Shown here: one piece after another, positions 8,609 through 16,850 of the stretch
Layout of the letters: every line of letters begins with the position of its first letter
How positions within the stretch are numbered: the first letter of the stretch is position 1
Assembly: GCA_903901425.1 (NCBI GenBank)
Contig: CAIURC010000063.1
Coordinates: 62,001 to 126,000, forward strand
Reading direction: 5' to 3'
Origin: an uncultured Spartobacteria bacterium
Lineage (GTDB): Bacteria > Verrucomicrobiota > Verrucomicrobiia > Chthoniobacterales > Chthoniobacteraceae
Length of the DNA: 64,000 nt
Notes under the pieces: model-generated
Databases searched by the model: none
What the model was told of the DNA's origin: nothing
Seen by the model: only the letters and a program-made list of their open reading frames with translations
Made by a program: the position numbers and the translations under genes

Positions 8609-8824
8609 GGTTTTGGGGGGTGATTCACCCTCAGGCTGCACACATTGAAAGCCATCCGCGATTCAAAAATTCCCCGGCCTCCGTGTCCACGTGATGCCCC
8701 GCGATTCAGGGGGTGAGGGTGGGGGGCGGGACATCCGCACCACGAAATACCTCAGATCCAGCCCGACACAGTGCAATTGAGTTGACGACAGCGCGGTGGT
8801 TCGGGAAGGGTCGCAAGGGTTCCG

Positions 8825-9217
8825 ATGGTTGCACTTTTCCGCCAAACTTTCCTCGTCCTCTGCGCCTGTTTGCTGGGTGGCACCCACTGGGCGGTGTTGC
8901 AGGTGGCGGCATGGACCAGCATGGCCATCGATTCCGCAGGGCGCGGTCCGGGAGTCTGGGGGGCGCGGGTGGGTGAGATTGTTTCAGGCCAAAGGCCTTG
9001 TCACCTCTGTCATGCGATTGATGCCGGTCGGAGGCAGGAACAGGGGGACGACCGGAATGCCCCTGCCGCTGTCAAAATTGTGGCGGCCAAATACTGTGTC
9101 CCCGACCAAGCCCCTGTGCCCACTGAGCCCGAGCAGGGTTTGGTGAAATGGTTTTCTGCGAATCTGTGTGCTGTGAGTCGTGTTCTGACTCCGCCGACTC
9201 CACCGCCTCGGGCCTGA
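8825..9217 (+). CDS. Small membrane-anchored protein with GGTHWAVLQ and CHLC motifs
   Basis: 130 aa. An N-terminal hydrophobic helix (VALFRQTFLVLCACLLGG) runs into THWAVLQVAAWTSMAID, then a PCHLCHAI CxxC site near residue 58, a further Cys near 90 and a low-complexity Pro/Thr tail. From memory, short bacterial proteins with 'HWA.LQ..AWT.M' and 'HPC.LC..I' recur in Proteobacteria and Verrucomicrobia next to TonB receptors or copper genes. Their function is not known to me. The CxxC could bind Cu(I) or be a redox site. The TonB-dependent receptor starts 333 bases downstream on the same strand. It is real judging by the signal-anchor and motif order, but its role is inference. Confidence 0.68.
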   Translation: MVALFRQTFLVLCACLLGGTHWAVLQVAAWTSMAIDSAGRGPGVWGARVGEIVSGQRPCHLCHAIDAGRRQEQGDDRNAPAAVKIVAAKYCVPDQAPVPTEPEQGLVKWFSANLCAVSRVLTPPTPPPRA

Positions 9218-9550
9218 GGTTCATGGGCGTTTTCTCTGGGAGCCCGTCCTCCGGTGTTTTATCCGGGGGATCCGAGGCCCGGACTCTCAAATAAACGTCC
9301 TTCAAGGCAGCAGGAGCGCGCCGTCCCCGGTGTGGGATGTGGTTGGTGAAAACGGGGTGCGCGTTGGATCGGGATGAGCCGGGATTGTTCAGTTCCGGGT
9401 CAGTCTGGGGAACCGATCTATGAACGGCTCACGGGCCGGATTCAAATGCTGCTGCTGTTTGCATGGAATGGATTCCGCAAACAGGTCCCCGGAGTTCACG
9501 CCGCCTGGCCGGGCGGCATTCTCCACTGAAACGCTCTTCGATTTGAACCG
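9218..9550. other. Intergenic stretch upstream of the TonB-dependent receptor
   Basis: 333 bases with no convincing gene. It is GC-rich with several short inverted segments such as CCTCCGG...ATCCGGGG. Start signals for the receptor must lie here or upstream, but no clear -35/-10 pair or terminator could be picked. A cobalamin-riboswitch reading was considered and dropped (see rejected items). Confidence 0.4.
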
Positions 9551-11722
9551 ATGAAAAACCCAGTCTTTGTCCGCGAAATTCTTGCCACCACAGTTGCCAG
9601 CCTGTTGCTCCCCAAATGTTCGATTTGCGCTGCTGAAACGCTCCCGCAGACCGAGGTGACCGCCCGCCCTTACTCCCTGACGAGCCCCGCACTGGAGGTC
9701 CTCCGTGCCGAGGCGTCCGCGGTGGCCGGGGGCGTCTCGGTGGTCGACGCCGAGGTTTACCGGCGCGGCCGTGCCACCACGCTCAAGGATGCCTTGGAGA
9801 GCGCCCCAGGCGTTTATGTCCAGCCGCGCTTCGGCAGCGAGGAAGCTCGGATCTCCATTCGCGGGTCCGGCCTCCAACGGACCTTTCATGGCCGCGGCTT
9901 GAAACTCCTCCAGGACGGTGTCCCCCTTAATCTTGCAGACGGAGGGTTTGACATGCAGGCGGTGGAACCGTTGTCGGCGAAGGCGGTGGAGGTGTACAGG
10001 GGCGCCAACGCGCTCGAGTTTGGGGCCACGACCCTCGGTGGCGCGATCAACTTCCGGGCGCCAACCGGGTATGATGCTCCGGCAGCGGCTCTCCGGGCGG
10101 AATACGGGAGTTTCGAAAGCTACCGGGCCCAGATTGCCACAGGCGGGGTCTGGGGGCCCCTGGACGGGTACCTGAGTTTTTCGCACGGATCGACGGACGG
10201 CTACCGGGAACACAGCCAGCAAAACAACCAGCGAGTCTTTGCGAACTTTGGCTGGCGGATTGCGCCGGACTGGGAGACGCGCTTTTACGTGACCTACGTG
10301 CAGAGCGACTCGGAGTTGCCCGGGGCAATCACCAAAGCCCAGTTGGAAACCGATCCGCGGGTGGCGCAGCGAAACCCGTTTTTTGCCCCGGTAGACGTGG
10401 TGGCCAGCAACTGGAAGCGCGACTATGAGATGCTGCGGATCGCAAACAAGACCACGTGGAAGGGACAGGACGAACAGGTTTCGATTGGTTCTTTTTGGTC
10501 CTACAAGGATTTGGATCACCCGATCCTTTTCTGGATCGATCAACTCTCGAATGACTTTGGTGTGAACGCCCGGTACGACAATTCCGCCGAGCTGTTCGGG
10601 CACAAAAACCACTTTGTTTTTGGGGTGGCTCCGGTCCTTGGGGTGGTGCAGGACAACCGGTTTGCGAATGTCCTTGGGAACCGGGGCAGCCGGCTCCAGC
10701 CGTCGCCCTTCGGCCCGAATGCGCCCAGTGACAGCTCCCAGACCTCGTTCAACCTCGATGTGTATGCGCAGGACCGGTTTTACTTTCTGCCTCAGTGGGC
10801 GCTTGTGGCAGGTGCCCAGATGACTTATGCGTCGCGGGACAATCAGGATGATTTCCCGGCAAATCCTGGAAATCCGGACAACAGCGAGGAGCAGAGCTGG
10901 ATGGGTTTTTCACCGAAGGTGGGCCTTCTTTGGGAGGCGGCACCGGACGTGCAGGGGTTTTTCAATGTGAGCAGAAGTTTTGAGCCGCCCAGCTTTGGTG
11001 AACTGATCAACGCCAACAACAGCCAGGCCGGGTTGATTGATCTCGATGCCCAGACGGCCACCACGATCGAGGTTGGAAGCCGGGGCCGGCGAGGACGTGT
11101 AGGGTGGGATATCGCTTTTTACCATGCGTGGCTGGACAACGAACTGCTCCAAGCGCAGGTGGCACCCGGCCTGAGCCAGACTGTGAATGCGGGCCGGACA
11201 ATCCACCAGGGCGTGGAGGCCGGGCTGGATCTGGATCTGTTCCGGAACCTTTTGGTGGCCGGAACTCCGCAATCCGAGGGAATTGGCGAGGCCGCCGGGG
11301 CCGCTGCCGGTGACCGCGTGGTGCTCCGCCAGACTTACCTCTGGAGCCATTTCAATTTCGATGGGGACCCTGTATTTGGAGACAACCAGTTGGCCGGGAT
11401 TCCCGAGCACTACTACCGCGCAGAGCTGATGTACGAACATCCCAGCGGCATTTACGCTGGCCCAAACCTCGAATGGTCCATGCAGAAGTACAATGTGGAT
11501 TTTGCTGAAACACTCTATGCAGATCCTTACGCTCTCGTCGGATTCCGCGTGGGATGGAGGACGCCGCGCGGTTTTTCCGTGTTTTTGGAGGGCAAGAACC
11601 TTGGCGACAAAAAGTACGCTGCCACCACCAACGTAATTGCCGACGCCCGCGGGATGGACTCCCAGCAGTTCTTTCCTGGGGACGGTCGCAGCTTTTACGC
11701 GGGACTCGAATGGAAATGGTAA
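9551..11722 (+). CDS. TonB-dependent outer membrane receptor
   Basis: 723 aa. A signal sequence (ILATTVASLLLPKCSICAAE) is followed by a possible TonB-box segment LPQTEVTAR. Next is the plug domain (TLKDALESAPGVYVQPRFGSE, ISIRGSGLQ, LLQDGVPLNLADGGF, VEVYRGANALEFGATTLGGAINF), then a long aromatic-rich beta-barrel ending in ...SFYAGLEWKW with the terminal aromatic residue of outer-membrane barrels. It imports a bound ligand using TonB energy. The plug resembles ferric-citrate-type or metal receptors, but the ligand cannot be read. The small CxxC membrane protein upstream and the CxCC protein that starts at its stop codon suggest a metal, perhaps copper. Confidence 0.92.
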   Translation: MKNPVFVREILATTVASLLLPKCSICAAETLPQTEVTARPYSLTSPALEVLRAEASAVAGGVSVVDAEVYRRGRATTLKDALESAPGVYVQPRFGSEEARISIRGSGLQRTFHGRGLKLLQDGVPLNLADGGFDMQAVEPLSAKAVEVYRGANALEFGATTLGGAINFRAPTGYDAPAAALRAEYGSFESYRAQIATGGVWGPLDGYLSFSHGSTDGYREHSQQNNQRVFANFGWRIAPDWETRFYVTYVQSDSELPGAITKAQLETDPRVAQRNPFFAPVDVVASNWKRDYEMLRIANKTTWKGQDEQVSIGSFWSYKDLDHPILFWIDQLSNDFGVNARYDNSAELFGHKNHFVFGVAPVLGVVQDNRFANVLGNRGSRLQPSPFGPNAPSDSSQTSFNLDVYAQDRFYFLPQWALVAGAQMTYASRDNQDDFPANPGNPDNSEEQSWMGFSPKVGLLWEAAPDVQGFFNVSRSFEPPSFGELINANNSQAGLIDLDAQTATTIEVGSRGRRGRVGWDIAFYHAWLDNELLQAQVAPGLSQTVNAGRTIHQGVEAGLDLDLFRNLLVAGTPQSEGIGEAAGAAAGDRVVLRQTYLWSHFNFDGDPVFGDNQLAGIPEHYYRAELMYEHPSGIYAGPNLEWSMQKYNVDFAETLYADPYALVGFRVGWRTPRGFSVFLEGKNLGDKKYAATTNVIADARGMDSQQFFPGDGRSFYAGLEWKW

Positions 11723-11724
11723 TC

Positions 11725-12915
11725 ATGCGAGTAGCGAAAATCATTGGCCTTTGCATTGTTCTGGGGGCGGTCCCGGGAGCGGTTTCCTTGGCTGAGCAAG
11801 CCCATCCCGCGCATGCCCCGGGTGCAGGCGTGCGTTCCATGGACGTGTGTTCGGACCGGGGGCGGTTGCACCAGGTTTACGGCCCAGCGGACGCTCCGGG
11901 GGGCGTGCTCGTGCACCGATCTTCTTCGGATGACGGCAGGACTTGGTCCGATCCCGTTCCGGTGGCACCAGCAGGTCCGCCCCCTCATGGGTTGCGGCGC
12001 GGAATGGATGCGCAGGTGGCTGCGCGGGGGGACCTTGTGTTCGCGGCGTGGATGACGCCGGGAAATGACCGTTGGGGGGGCGGTCCAATCGCCACGGCTG
12101 TTTCCACCGATGGCGGCGCCCACTGGCGGCCCGGGCCAAACCCCAGTGATGACGGGTCCACGGCCGGGCACGGGTTTCTGGATGCCGCATTCGACGGGAA
12201 CGGCGCGCTGCATCTGGTGTGGTTGGACAGCAGGGACGGCAGTCAAGGGCTTCGCGGGGCAGTTTCGCGGGATGGCGGCCAGACGTGGGAAGCAAACCAG
12301 ACCCTGAAGGCGGCCAGTTGCGAGTGCTGTGCCAACACGCTTGCGGCCGGGCCGGGTGCAGACATGGCAGCGCTGTTCCGGGACAGAAAACCCAGAGACA
12401 TGGGCGTGGTCGGTTATTGCGGTGGAAAATGGGGGGCGGCGGAGAAAGCAGCGCCTTTGGGGTGGGAACTGGAGGGCTGTCCGCACAGCGGCGGCGGACT
12501 TGCGTTTTCAACCGGTCAGGGCATGGGGGGCGAGGACGGTGTCTGGCGGTTGCACGCGGTGGTTTGGAACGGGCGCCCGGATTCTGCGGGCGTATACCGG
12601 GTTTCGCGGCGATGGGGGCCGGACCAGCCGTGGGGCAAGCCGGTGCAGATGGGAGGGGCAGGGGCGGTGCATCCCGATCTCGCTTCAAGCGGCAGGTTCC
12701 TCATGGCCGTGTGGTGCGAGCAGCTGGGCGCTGAGTTGCGCGGCGCGTTCTCCCGGAACGGCGGTTTAGACTGGAGCGACTGGACACCGCCAGGCCCACC
12801 CCGGCGCGGCGTGGATCATCCCCGCGTGGTGCCGGGACGGGAAGGTTTCTGCGTCTTCTGGACTGGGTCGGAGGCGGGCGAAAAAATCGGCAGTCTGCGC
12901 GTGCCTTGGGAATGA
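11725..12915 (+). CDS. Secreted BNR/sialidase-like beta-propeller protein with a CxCC motif
   Basis: 396 aa from ATG 11725; 11710 and 11716 are alternatives that overlap the receptor gene. After a signal peptide (IIGLCIVLGAVPGAVSLAE), repeated Asp-box-like elements appear: SSDDGRTWSDPV, STDGGAHW, SRDGGQTWE, SRNGGLDWSDW. These fit a BNR-type propeller. Near residue 199 is SCECCANTL, a cysteine cluster not expected in a true sialidase, and no sialidase Arg triad is evident. I infer a periplasmic metal- or haem-related protein rather than a glycosidase. It begins two bases after the receptor stop, so the genes are coupled. It converges with the DUF2126 gene, seven bases apart. Confidence 0.78.
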   Translation: MRVAKIIGLCIVLGAVPGAVSLAEQAHPAHAPGAGVRSMDVCSDRGRLHQVYGPADAPGGVLVHRSSSDDGRTWSDPVPVAPAGPPPHGLRRGMDAQVAARGDLVFAAWMTPGNDRWGGGPIATAVSTDGGAHWRPGPNPSDDGSTAGHGFLDAAFDGNGALHLVWLDSRDGSQGLRGAVSRDGGQTWEANQTLKAASCECCANTLAAGPGADMAALFRDRKPRDMGVVGYCGGKWGAAEKAAPLGWELEGCPHSGGGLAFSTGQGMGGEDGVWRLHAVVWNGRPDSAGVYRVSRRWGPDQPWGKPVQMGGAGAVHPDLASSGRFLMAVWCEQLGAELRGAFSRNGGLDWSDWTPPGPPRRGVDHPRVVPGREGFCVFWTGSEAGEKIGSLRVPWE

Positions 12916-12922
12916 GTGCGGT

Positions 12923-14944
12923 TCAGGGGAGCCGGAGATCGAACGTTTGGAGCGCCGGGTCGAGTTTCTTGCACGGGGGCAGTGCGCCCGGCTGCGAAGG
13001 GTCTTCCTGGTAGCAGGGTTCAAACAGGCGCCGGAACGGGTCGAGGCGGAACGTGACCGAGTTCTGTCCGCGCCGGATGGCGACACGGAGCGGCATTTGA
13101 GGGGGGATGCCCGGGTGGAGGGAGGGATGGAGGGCGGAGCGCCTGTACCGGAGGCCGGCGCCGGACTTGCCGCCTGGGAAAGGTTGGAGCGGGAGCGGGC
13201 GGCCGTTGACGGTGATCTTGTAGCGCCGGGCGAACTCGCGGTTGACGGAGAACTCGATCCGCTCGATGGAGGTATCCACGAAGCGGCTGGTGTTTCCGCC
13301 CTCCAGCGGGGTTTCGCAGAGCAGGGGCCAGCTTTCGAGGCCTTTGCGGATGGTGAGTGAGGCGCCCTTTTGTTGCCACTGGAGCATGGTGGGGAACCGC
13401 CATGCGTAGATTTGCCGGAAGACGTTCTCTTGCTGGGGCATTCCGGCGGAACGGAGATCCCGAAGGACTTTTCTCAAATCCTCCCAGAGATGGGAGGGCA
13501 GGAAGAACCTGTCATGGAGGGCCGCATTGAGGTTGACCAGAGGCTTGGTGAAAGGAGTCTCAAGAAGGTGTGCGGCCAGGCACCACCACAGTTGCGCAAT
13601 AGCCGACATCCAGTGAGCATGCGGCAGGGTTTCAACAGCACGGAACTCGATGAGCCCCCGGCAGCCCCCGTCAAACGAGGTGTTCCAGAACTTGTCGAAG
13701 CTGATTTCGCTGCGGTGCGTGTTGCCCGAGGTGTCCGTGTGCAGGTGCCGGAGTGTCTCTGAAATGAGTTGGCGATGGTCGCCGGGCCCCAAGTTTTCGA
13801 GGAACTGGTAGGCCATTTCCAGGTCGTACAATGCGCGCGCGGATTCATCCGGACGGGGCGCCTGAGACGAGGACCCCACATAGTGGCCCGTGAAAAAATA
13901 GGCCAGCGACGGGTGATGCTGCCAGTACCGGAGCAGGGACGTGATCCAGCGCGGATGGGTGAACCACCCGTTCTGGTCCAAGTCAGGTCCCCCGAACAGG
14001 AGGTGGTTGCCCCCCCCGGTGCCAGACTGTTCCTCGGGGCTGACCTGTTTGCGGGAGCACAGGCCGGCTGCGGCTCCGGCACTTTCCAGACGGCTCATCC
14101 ATTCGGCGTACTCGGCGGGCGAATGGCACGGCGGCAGGTTGATTTCGAGAACGCCCGGATCAGCCGCGATTGCAAGTTTCTCCCATGAACCTGCAACGTC
14201 CGATGGGACGTACCCTGAGAAAAGCAGGGGCGGGCATTGCGCCTCCCTGGCGGAGGTCAGAATGTGTCCTAGGAGCGCCACGAATCCTTCTTGGAGAAAC
14301 GGGGGGAGAAATACCTGGATCTGGTTGTCCTCCCACTCGACGGTGAGCGCGCGCCGGCTCATGCCCGGAGCCAGGCTCGAAAGCGGCAGTCTCAGTCCGG
14401 CCGGGCCGTCTGTGGCTACAAGAGAGACGGGTTCGGGAAGGTTCCAGCGTGCCGAACAGAATTTGCCTTCGGTGTGGTCGAGGGGCAGCGCCCATGCCAC
14501 GTGTTCTTCGCGCGAAGGATCCTTTGCCTCAAACCAGTGGTTGCGCACGCCGAGCTTTTTGTGCAGCTCCTTTCGGAATCGGGCCAGAGGATCAGAAGCC
14601 GAGGATCTGCGTGGCGCTTTCTCCGGGGTGGGTGTGTCAGGCGCGATCGGTGCACCATCGGTGCGCCAGACCAGAAAGATGGTCCACCGCGGGTTGACCT
14701 CACCAGGATAGAGTTTCCCGGGGCTGTGGATGGAAAGTGCGTTGGGAAGAAACTGGCGTGTCAGGTTTGAGGCAAGTGCCCTGGCATAGCTGAGTTTGGT
14801 GGGGCCCAGTGCCGTGATGCTCCACTCCGGACCATAGGGCTCGGTGGGCACGTACGTCGGTTCCCCCCCCATGGTGAGCCGGATGCCGTGTTTGCGAAGC
14901 ACGGTGTCGGCTTTCAAAGCGGAAACAGAGTCAGGATTTTTCAT
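12923..14944 (-). CDS. Stand-alone DUF2126 protein
   Basis: 673 aa. The conserved opening LTMGGEPTYV lies near residue 24, with LYPGEVNPRW and later GGNHLLFGGPD and HPSLAYFFTGHYVGSSSQAPRPDE. These are hallmarks of DUF2126. In many bacteria this region is the C-terminal part of a large (about 1100 aa) protein whose N-terminus is a transglutaminase-like domain. Here it is a separate gene that overlaps the end of a transglutaminase gene by 14 bases, so the two would be made together. The biochemical role is unknown. The family is often linked to circularly permuted ATP-grasp and alpha-E proteins in putative peptide-modifying clusters, none of which lie in this window. Confidence 0.85.
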   Translation of the reverse strand: MKNPDSVSALKADTVLRKHGIRLTMGGEPTYVPTEPYGPEWSITALGPTKLSYARALASNLTRQFLPNALSIHSPGKLYPGEVNPRWTIFLVWRTDGAPIAPDTPTPEKAPRRSSASDPLARFRKELHKKLGVRNHWFEAKDPSREEHVAWALPLDHTEGKFCSARWNLPEPVSLVATDGPAGLRLPLSSLAPGMSRRALTVEWEDNQIQVFLPPFLQEGFVALLGHILTSAREAQCPPLLFSGYVPSDVAGSWEKLAIAADPGVLEINLPPCHSPAEYAEWMSRLESAGAAAGLCSRKQVSPEEQSGTGGGNHLLFGGPDLDQNGWFTHPRWITSLLRYWQHHPSLAYFFTGHYVGSSSQAPRPDESARALYDLEMAYQFLENLGPGDHRQLISETLRHLHTDTSGNTHRSEISFDKFWNTSFDGGCRGLIEFRAVETLPHAHWMSAIAQLWWCLAAHLLETPFTKPLVNLNAALHDRFFLPSHLWEDLRKVLRDLRSAGMPQQENVFRQIYAWRFPTMLQWQQKGASLTIRKGLESWPLLCETPLEGGNTSRFVDTSIERIEFSVNREFARRYKITVNGRPLPLQPFPGGKSGAGLRYRRSALHPSLHPGIPPQMPLRVAIRRGQNSVTFRLDPFRRLFEPCYQEDPSQPGALPPCKKLDPALQTFDLRLP

Positions 14945-15779
14945 GGATGGAAAGCGAGGTGATCATTTGGGAGGGCAAAGACTCAGCGTGGAAGTAGTTC
15001 CCGGAGACCGGGGCGATGTCCCTTGGGGTGAGGCCCACGGCTGTCAGAATGTGGTGCTCGGCACAGAGCACGCCATTGGTGGGGTCGAGCCCGATCCAGC
15101 CGGCTCCGGGGAGATAGGCTTCCGTCCATGCATGGAGCGCGCCTTCCGCCCGTTTTTCTTCCGCATCGAACTCGCAGAGGAAACCGCTGGCCAGACGGGA
15201 GGCAATGCCCAGCGCCCGGAGTTCCCCCGCGAGGAGGACGGCAAAGTCTCTGCAGGCGCCCCGGCCCAAGGCCAGAGTTTCGTGCGCCGGCCGGGCATCG
15301 CCTTCCTCACGGCGTTCGTATTGGATTTCGCGGTGGATGACGCTGTTGAGTTCCACGAGCAGTTCCGTGCTGGGCCGGGGTTGGGCAGGACGTTTCCAGA
15401 ACGGGAGCACGGGCGGGGCGGCATCCGGGTTCCGGAGGTAGGCGGCCAGCATGTCGAGTTCCCGGGGATGATAGTCGAACGGGACTGCAAGCGCATGGGG
15501 CTCAAGAAGGAAGCCGAACGGGTTAAAGGGGTGGAGTTCCAGTTCGAGGTCCAGACGCGTTTCAAGCGAGGAATCCGGCTCGGGGTAGAAACAGCAGGCC
15601 ACCTCGTTGTCAAAGAGGTCCCGGCTCCGGTGTACGTTCGAGCCGGGCCGGGTGCTGAACTCCTGGTGACGGACCCGCAGCGATGCGGATGGTCGCGGGA
15701 AGAAGCGGAACGTGTGGGGCGAAAAACTGACCGGCTTTTCGTAAATGTAACGGGTCTCGTAATGAATGGAGACCCTCAT
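14931..15779 (-). CDS. Transglutaminase-like cysteine protease/transferase (upstream of DUF2126)
   Basis: 282 aa. The N-terminal bacterial transglutaminase-like beta domain (SIHYETRYIYEKPVSFSPHTFR) precedes a papain-like core with the full triad: Cys in GRGACRDFA near residue 176, His in ALHAWTEAYLP near 216 and Asp in GLDPTNG near 232. There is no signal peptide, so it acts in the cytoplasm. It starts inside the stop of the upstream transglutaminase (ATGA overlap) and overlaps DUF2126 downstream. The substrate is unknown. The intact triad argues for an active protease, amidase or transferase. Confidence 0.88.
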   Translation of the reverse strand: MRVSIHYETRYIYEKPVSFSPHTFRFFPRPSASLRVRHQEFSTRPGSNVHRSRDLFDNEVACCFYPEPDSSLETRLDLELELHPFNPFGFLLEPHALAVPFDYHPRELDMLAAYLRNPDAAPPVLPFWKRPAQPRPSTELLVELNSVIHREIQYERREEGDARPAHETLALGRGACRDFAVLLAGELRALGIASRLASGFLCEFDAEEKRAEGALHAWTEAYLPGAGWIGLDPTNGVLCAEHHILTAVGLTPRDIAPVSGNYFHAESLPSQMITSLSIHEKS

Positions 15780-16651
15780 GGCCGGTTTTTTTCAGGCACG
15801 CGTTTCATGGTGACCTGGACTTTGAGATCCTGGCGGCCGCCGCCCTTGAACGTTCCGCGGAACGGTGCGGCATCCCGGTAATCGCGGCCGTAGGCCACTG
15901 TGACATAGCGGTGGTTGACCCACTGCCGGTTGGTGGGATCAATGGCAGCCCAGCGCATGCCAGGCAGAAGCACCTCGATCCATGCGTGGGTGGCCACCGC
16001 CCCTGCGAGTTTGGATCCGTCTGCGGCAGCATCGGTCTCGATGTAGCCGCACACATACCGTGCGGGAAGCCCCGCCGAGCGCAGAACACTGAGGCCAATG
16101 TGTGCGAAATCCTGGCAAACGCCGGTCTTGGAGCGCCAGACCTCGGCCAGAGGGGTGCTGTTGGTGGTTGAGCCGCTCTGGTACTTGAACTCCGAATGGA
16201 TGGATTCGGTCAGGTGCTGGAGGGCGTCGCCGATTCTCGCCTTGCTGGGAAAAATCCTGCGGCTCCACTGGGAGGCCTCCCGGCTGGTGGACACCACTGC
16301 GGTCGGCTGGAGGAACGCAAACACGTCGGTCAATGCTGAACCCAAGATCTGGCGGGATTCCTGCACACAGAGTTCCAAGGCATCGACTGGCGGCGGAACG
16401 TCCCGGGTGCGCACCAGAGTCTGATTGGAGAGAGCCAAGTGCGTGTGTCGGAAGGGGAGCGAGAAGAATTCAACCCGGTTTCCAAAATGGTCGACGTAGG
16501 CGGAGCTGGGGGTTTCCGGGTCGATCAGCAGTTGGTGTTTGAGGACCGTTTGGGTCTCCAAGTTGGGTGGGGTCATCCGCATCTCGCCGTAGGCTTCGGC
16601 GGTGGGCGACCCGTACCGGTAACGGGTGGTATGAAGGATTTCAAAATCCAT
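15776..16651 (-). CDS. Transglutaminase-like protein, first gene of the operon
   Basis: 291 aa. The N-terminal domain begins ILHTTRYRYGSPTAEAYGEMRMTP, as usual for this family. The core triad is Cys in KTGVCQDFAH near residue 179, His in ATHAWIEVLLPG near 222 and Asp in AIDPTNRQWV near 238. The tail HRYVTVAYGRDYRDAAPFRGTFKGGG is typical of cytoplasmic transglutaminase-like proteins. It is the most upstream of three overlapping minus-strand genes (this one, a second transglutaminase, DUF2126). The upstream 199 bases face the sigma-fusion gene and must hold both promoters. Substrate unknown. Confidence 0.88.
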   Translation of the reverse strand: MDFEILHTTRYRYGSPTAEAYGEMRMTPPNLETQTVLKHQLLIDPETPSSAYVDHFGNRVEFFSLPFRHTHLALSNQTLVRTRDVPPPVDALELCVQESRQILGSALTDVFAFLQPTAVVSTSREASQWSRRIFPSKARIGDALQHLTESIHSEFKYQSGSTTNSTPLAEVWRSKTGVCQDFAHIGLSVLRSAGLPARYVCGYIETDAAADGSKLAGAVATHAWIEVLLPGMRWAAIDPTNRQWVNHRYVTVAYGRDYRDAAPFRGTFKGGGRQDLKVQVTMKRVPEKNRP

Positions 16652-16850
16652 GAGGCGGACGGTTGGGCGGACGGGAAGCCGGTGTCCGGCTTCTGCCTGC
16701 AGTTGACTCTAAAGAAAGCGGCAGGCGCCGTGGGCGCTTCAACCGTGCTTCATCTCAGGCAAACCCTGCGGATTTGCAAGCCAAGCGTGCGAAGAATGCA
16801 ACGACTCCGACCTTGAGTCCTGCCGGGGCTGCGGTTCAGGATGGAGACGC

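Noticed and set aside
9240-9430. Possible cobalamin riboswitch upstream of the TonB receptor (CCGGTG..ATCCGGGG)
   Set aside because: Only a small part resembles the element; no GCCACTG core or B12 box in the right place.
9389-10612. 407-aa ORF antisense to the TonB receptor
   Set aside because: Shadow frame; the plus strand reads as a complete receptor.
14844-15881. 345-aa plus-strand ORF over the transglutaminase genes
   Set aside because: Antisense to a transglutaminase with a complete catalytic triad.
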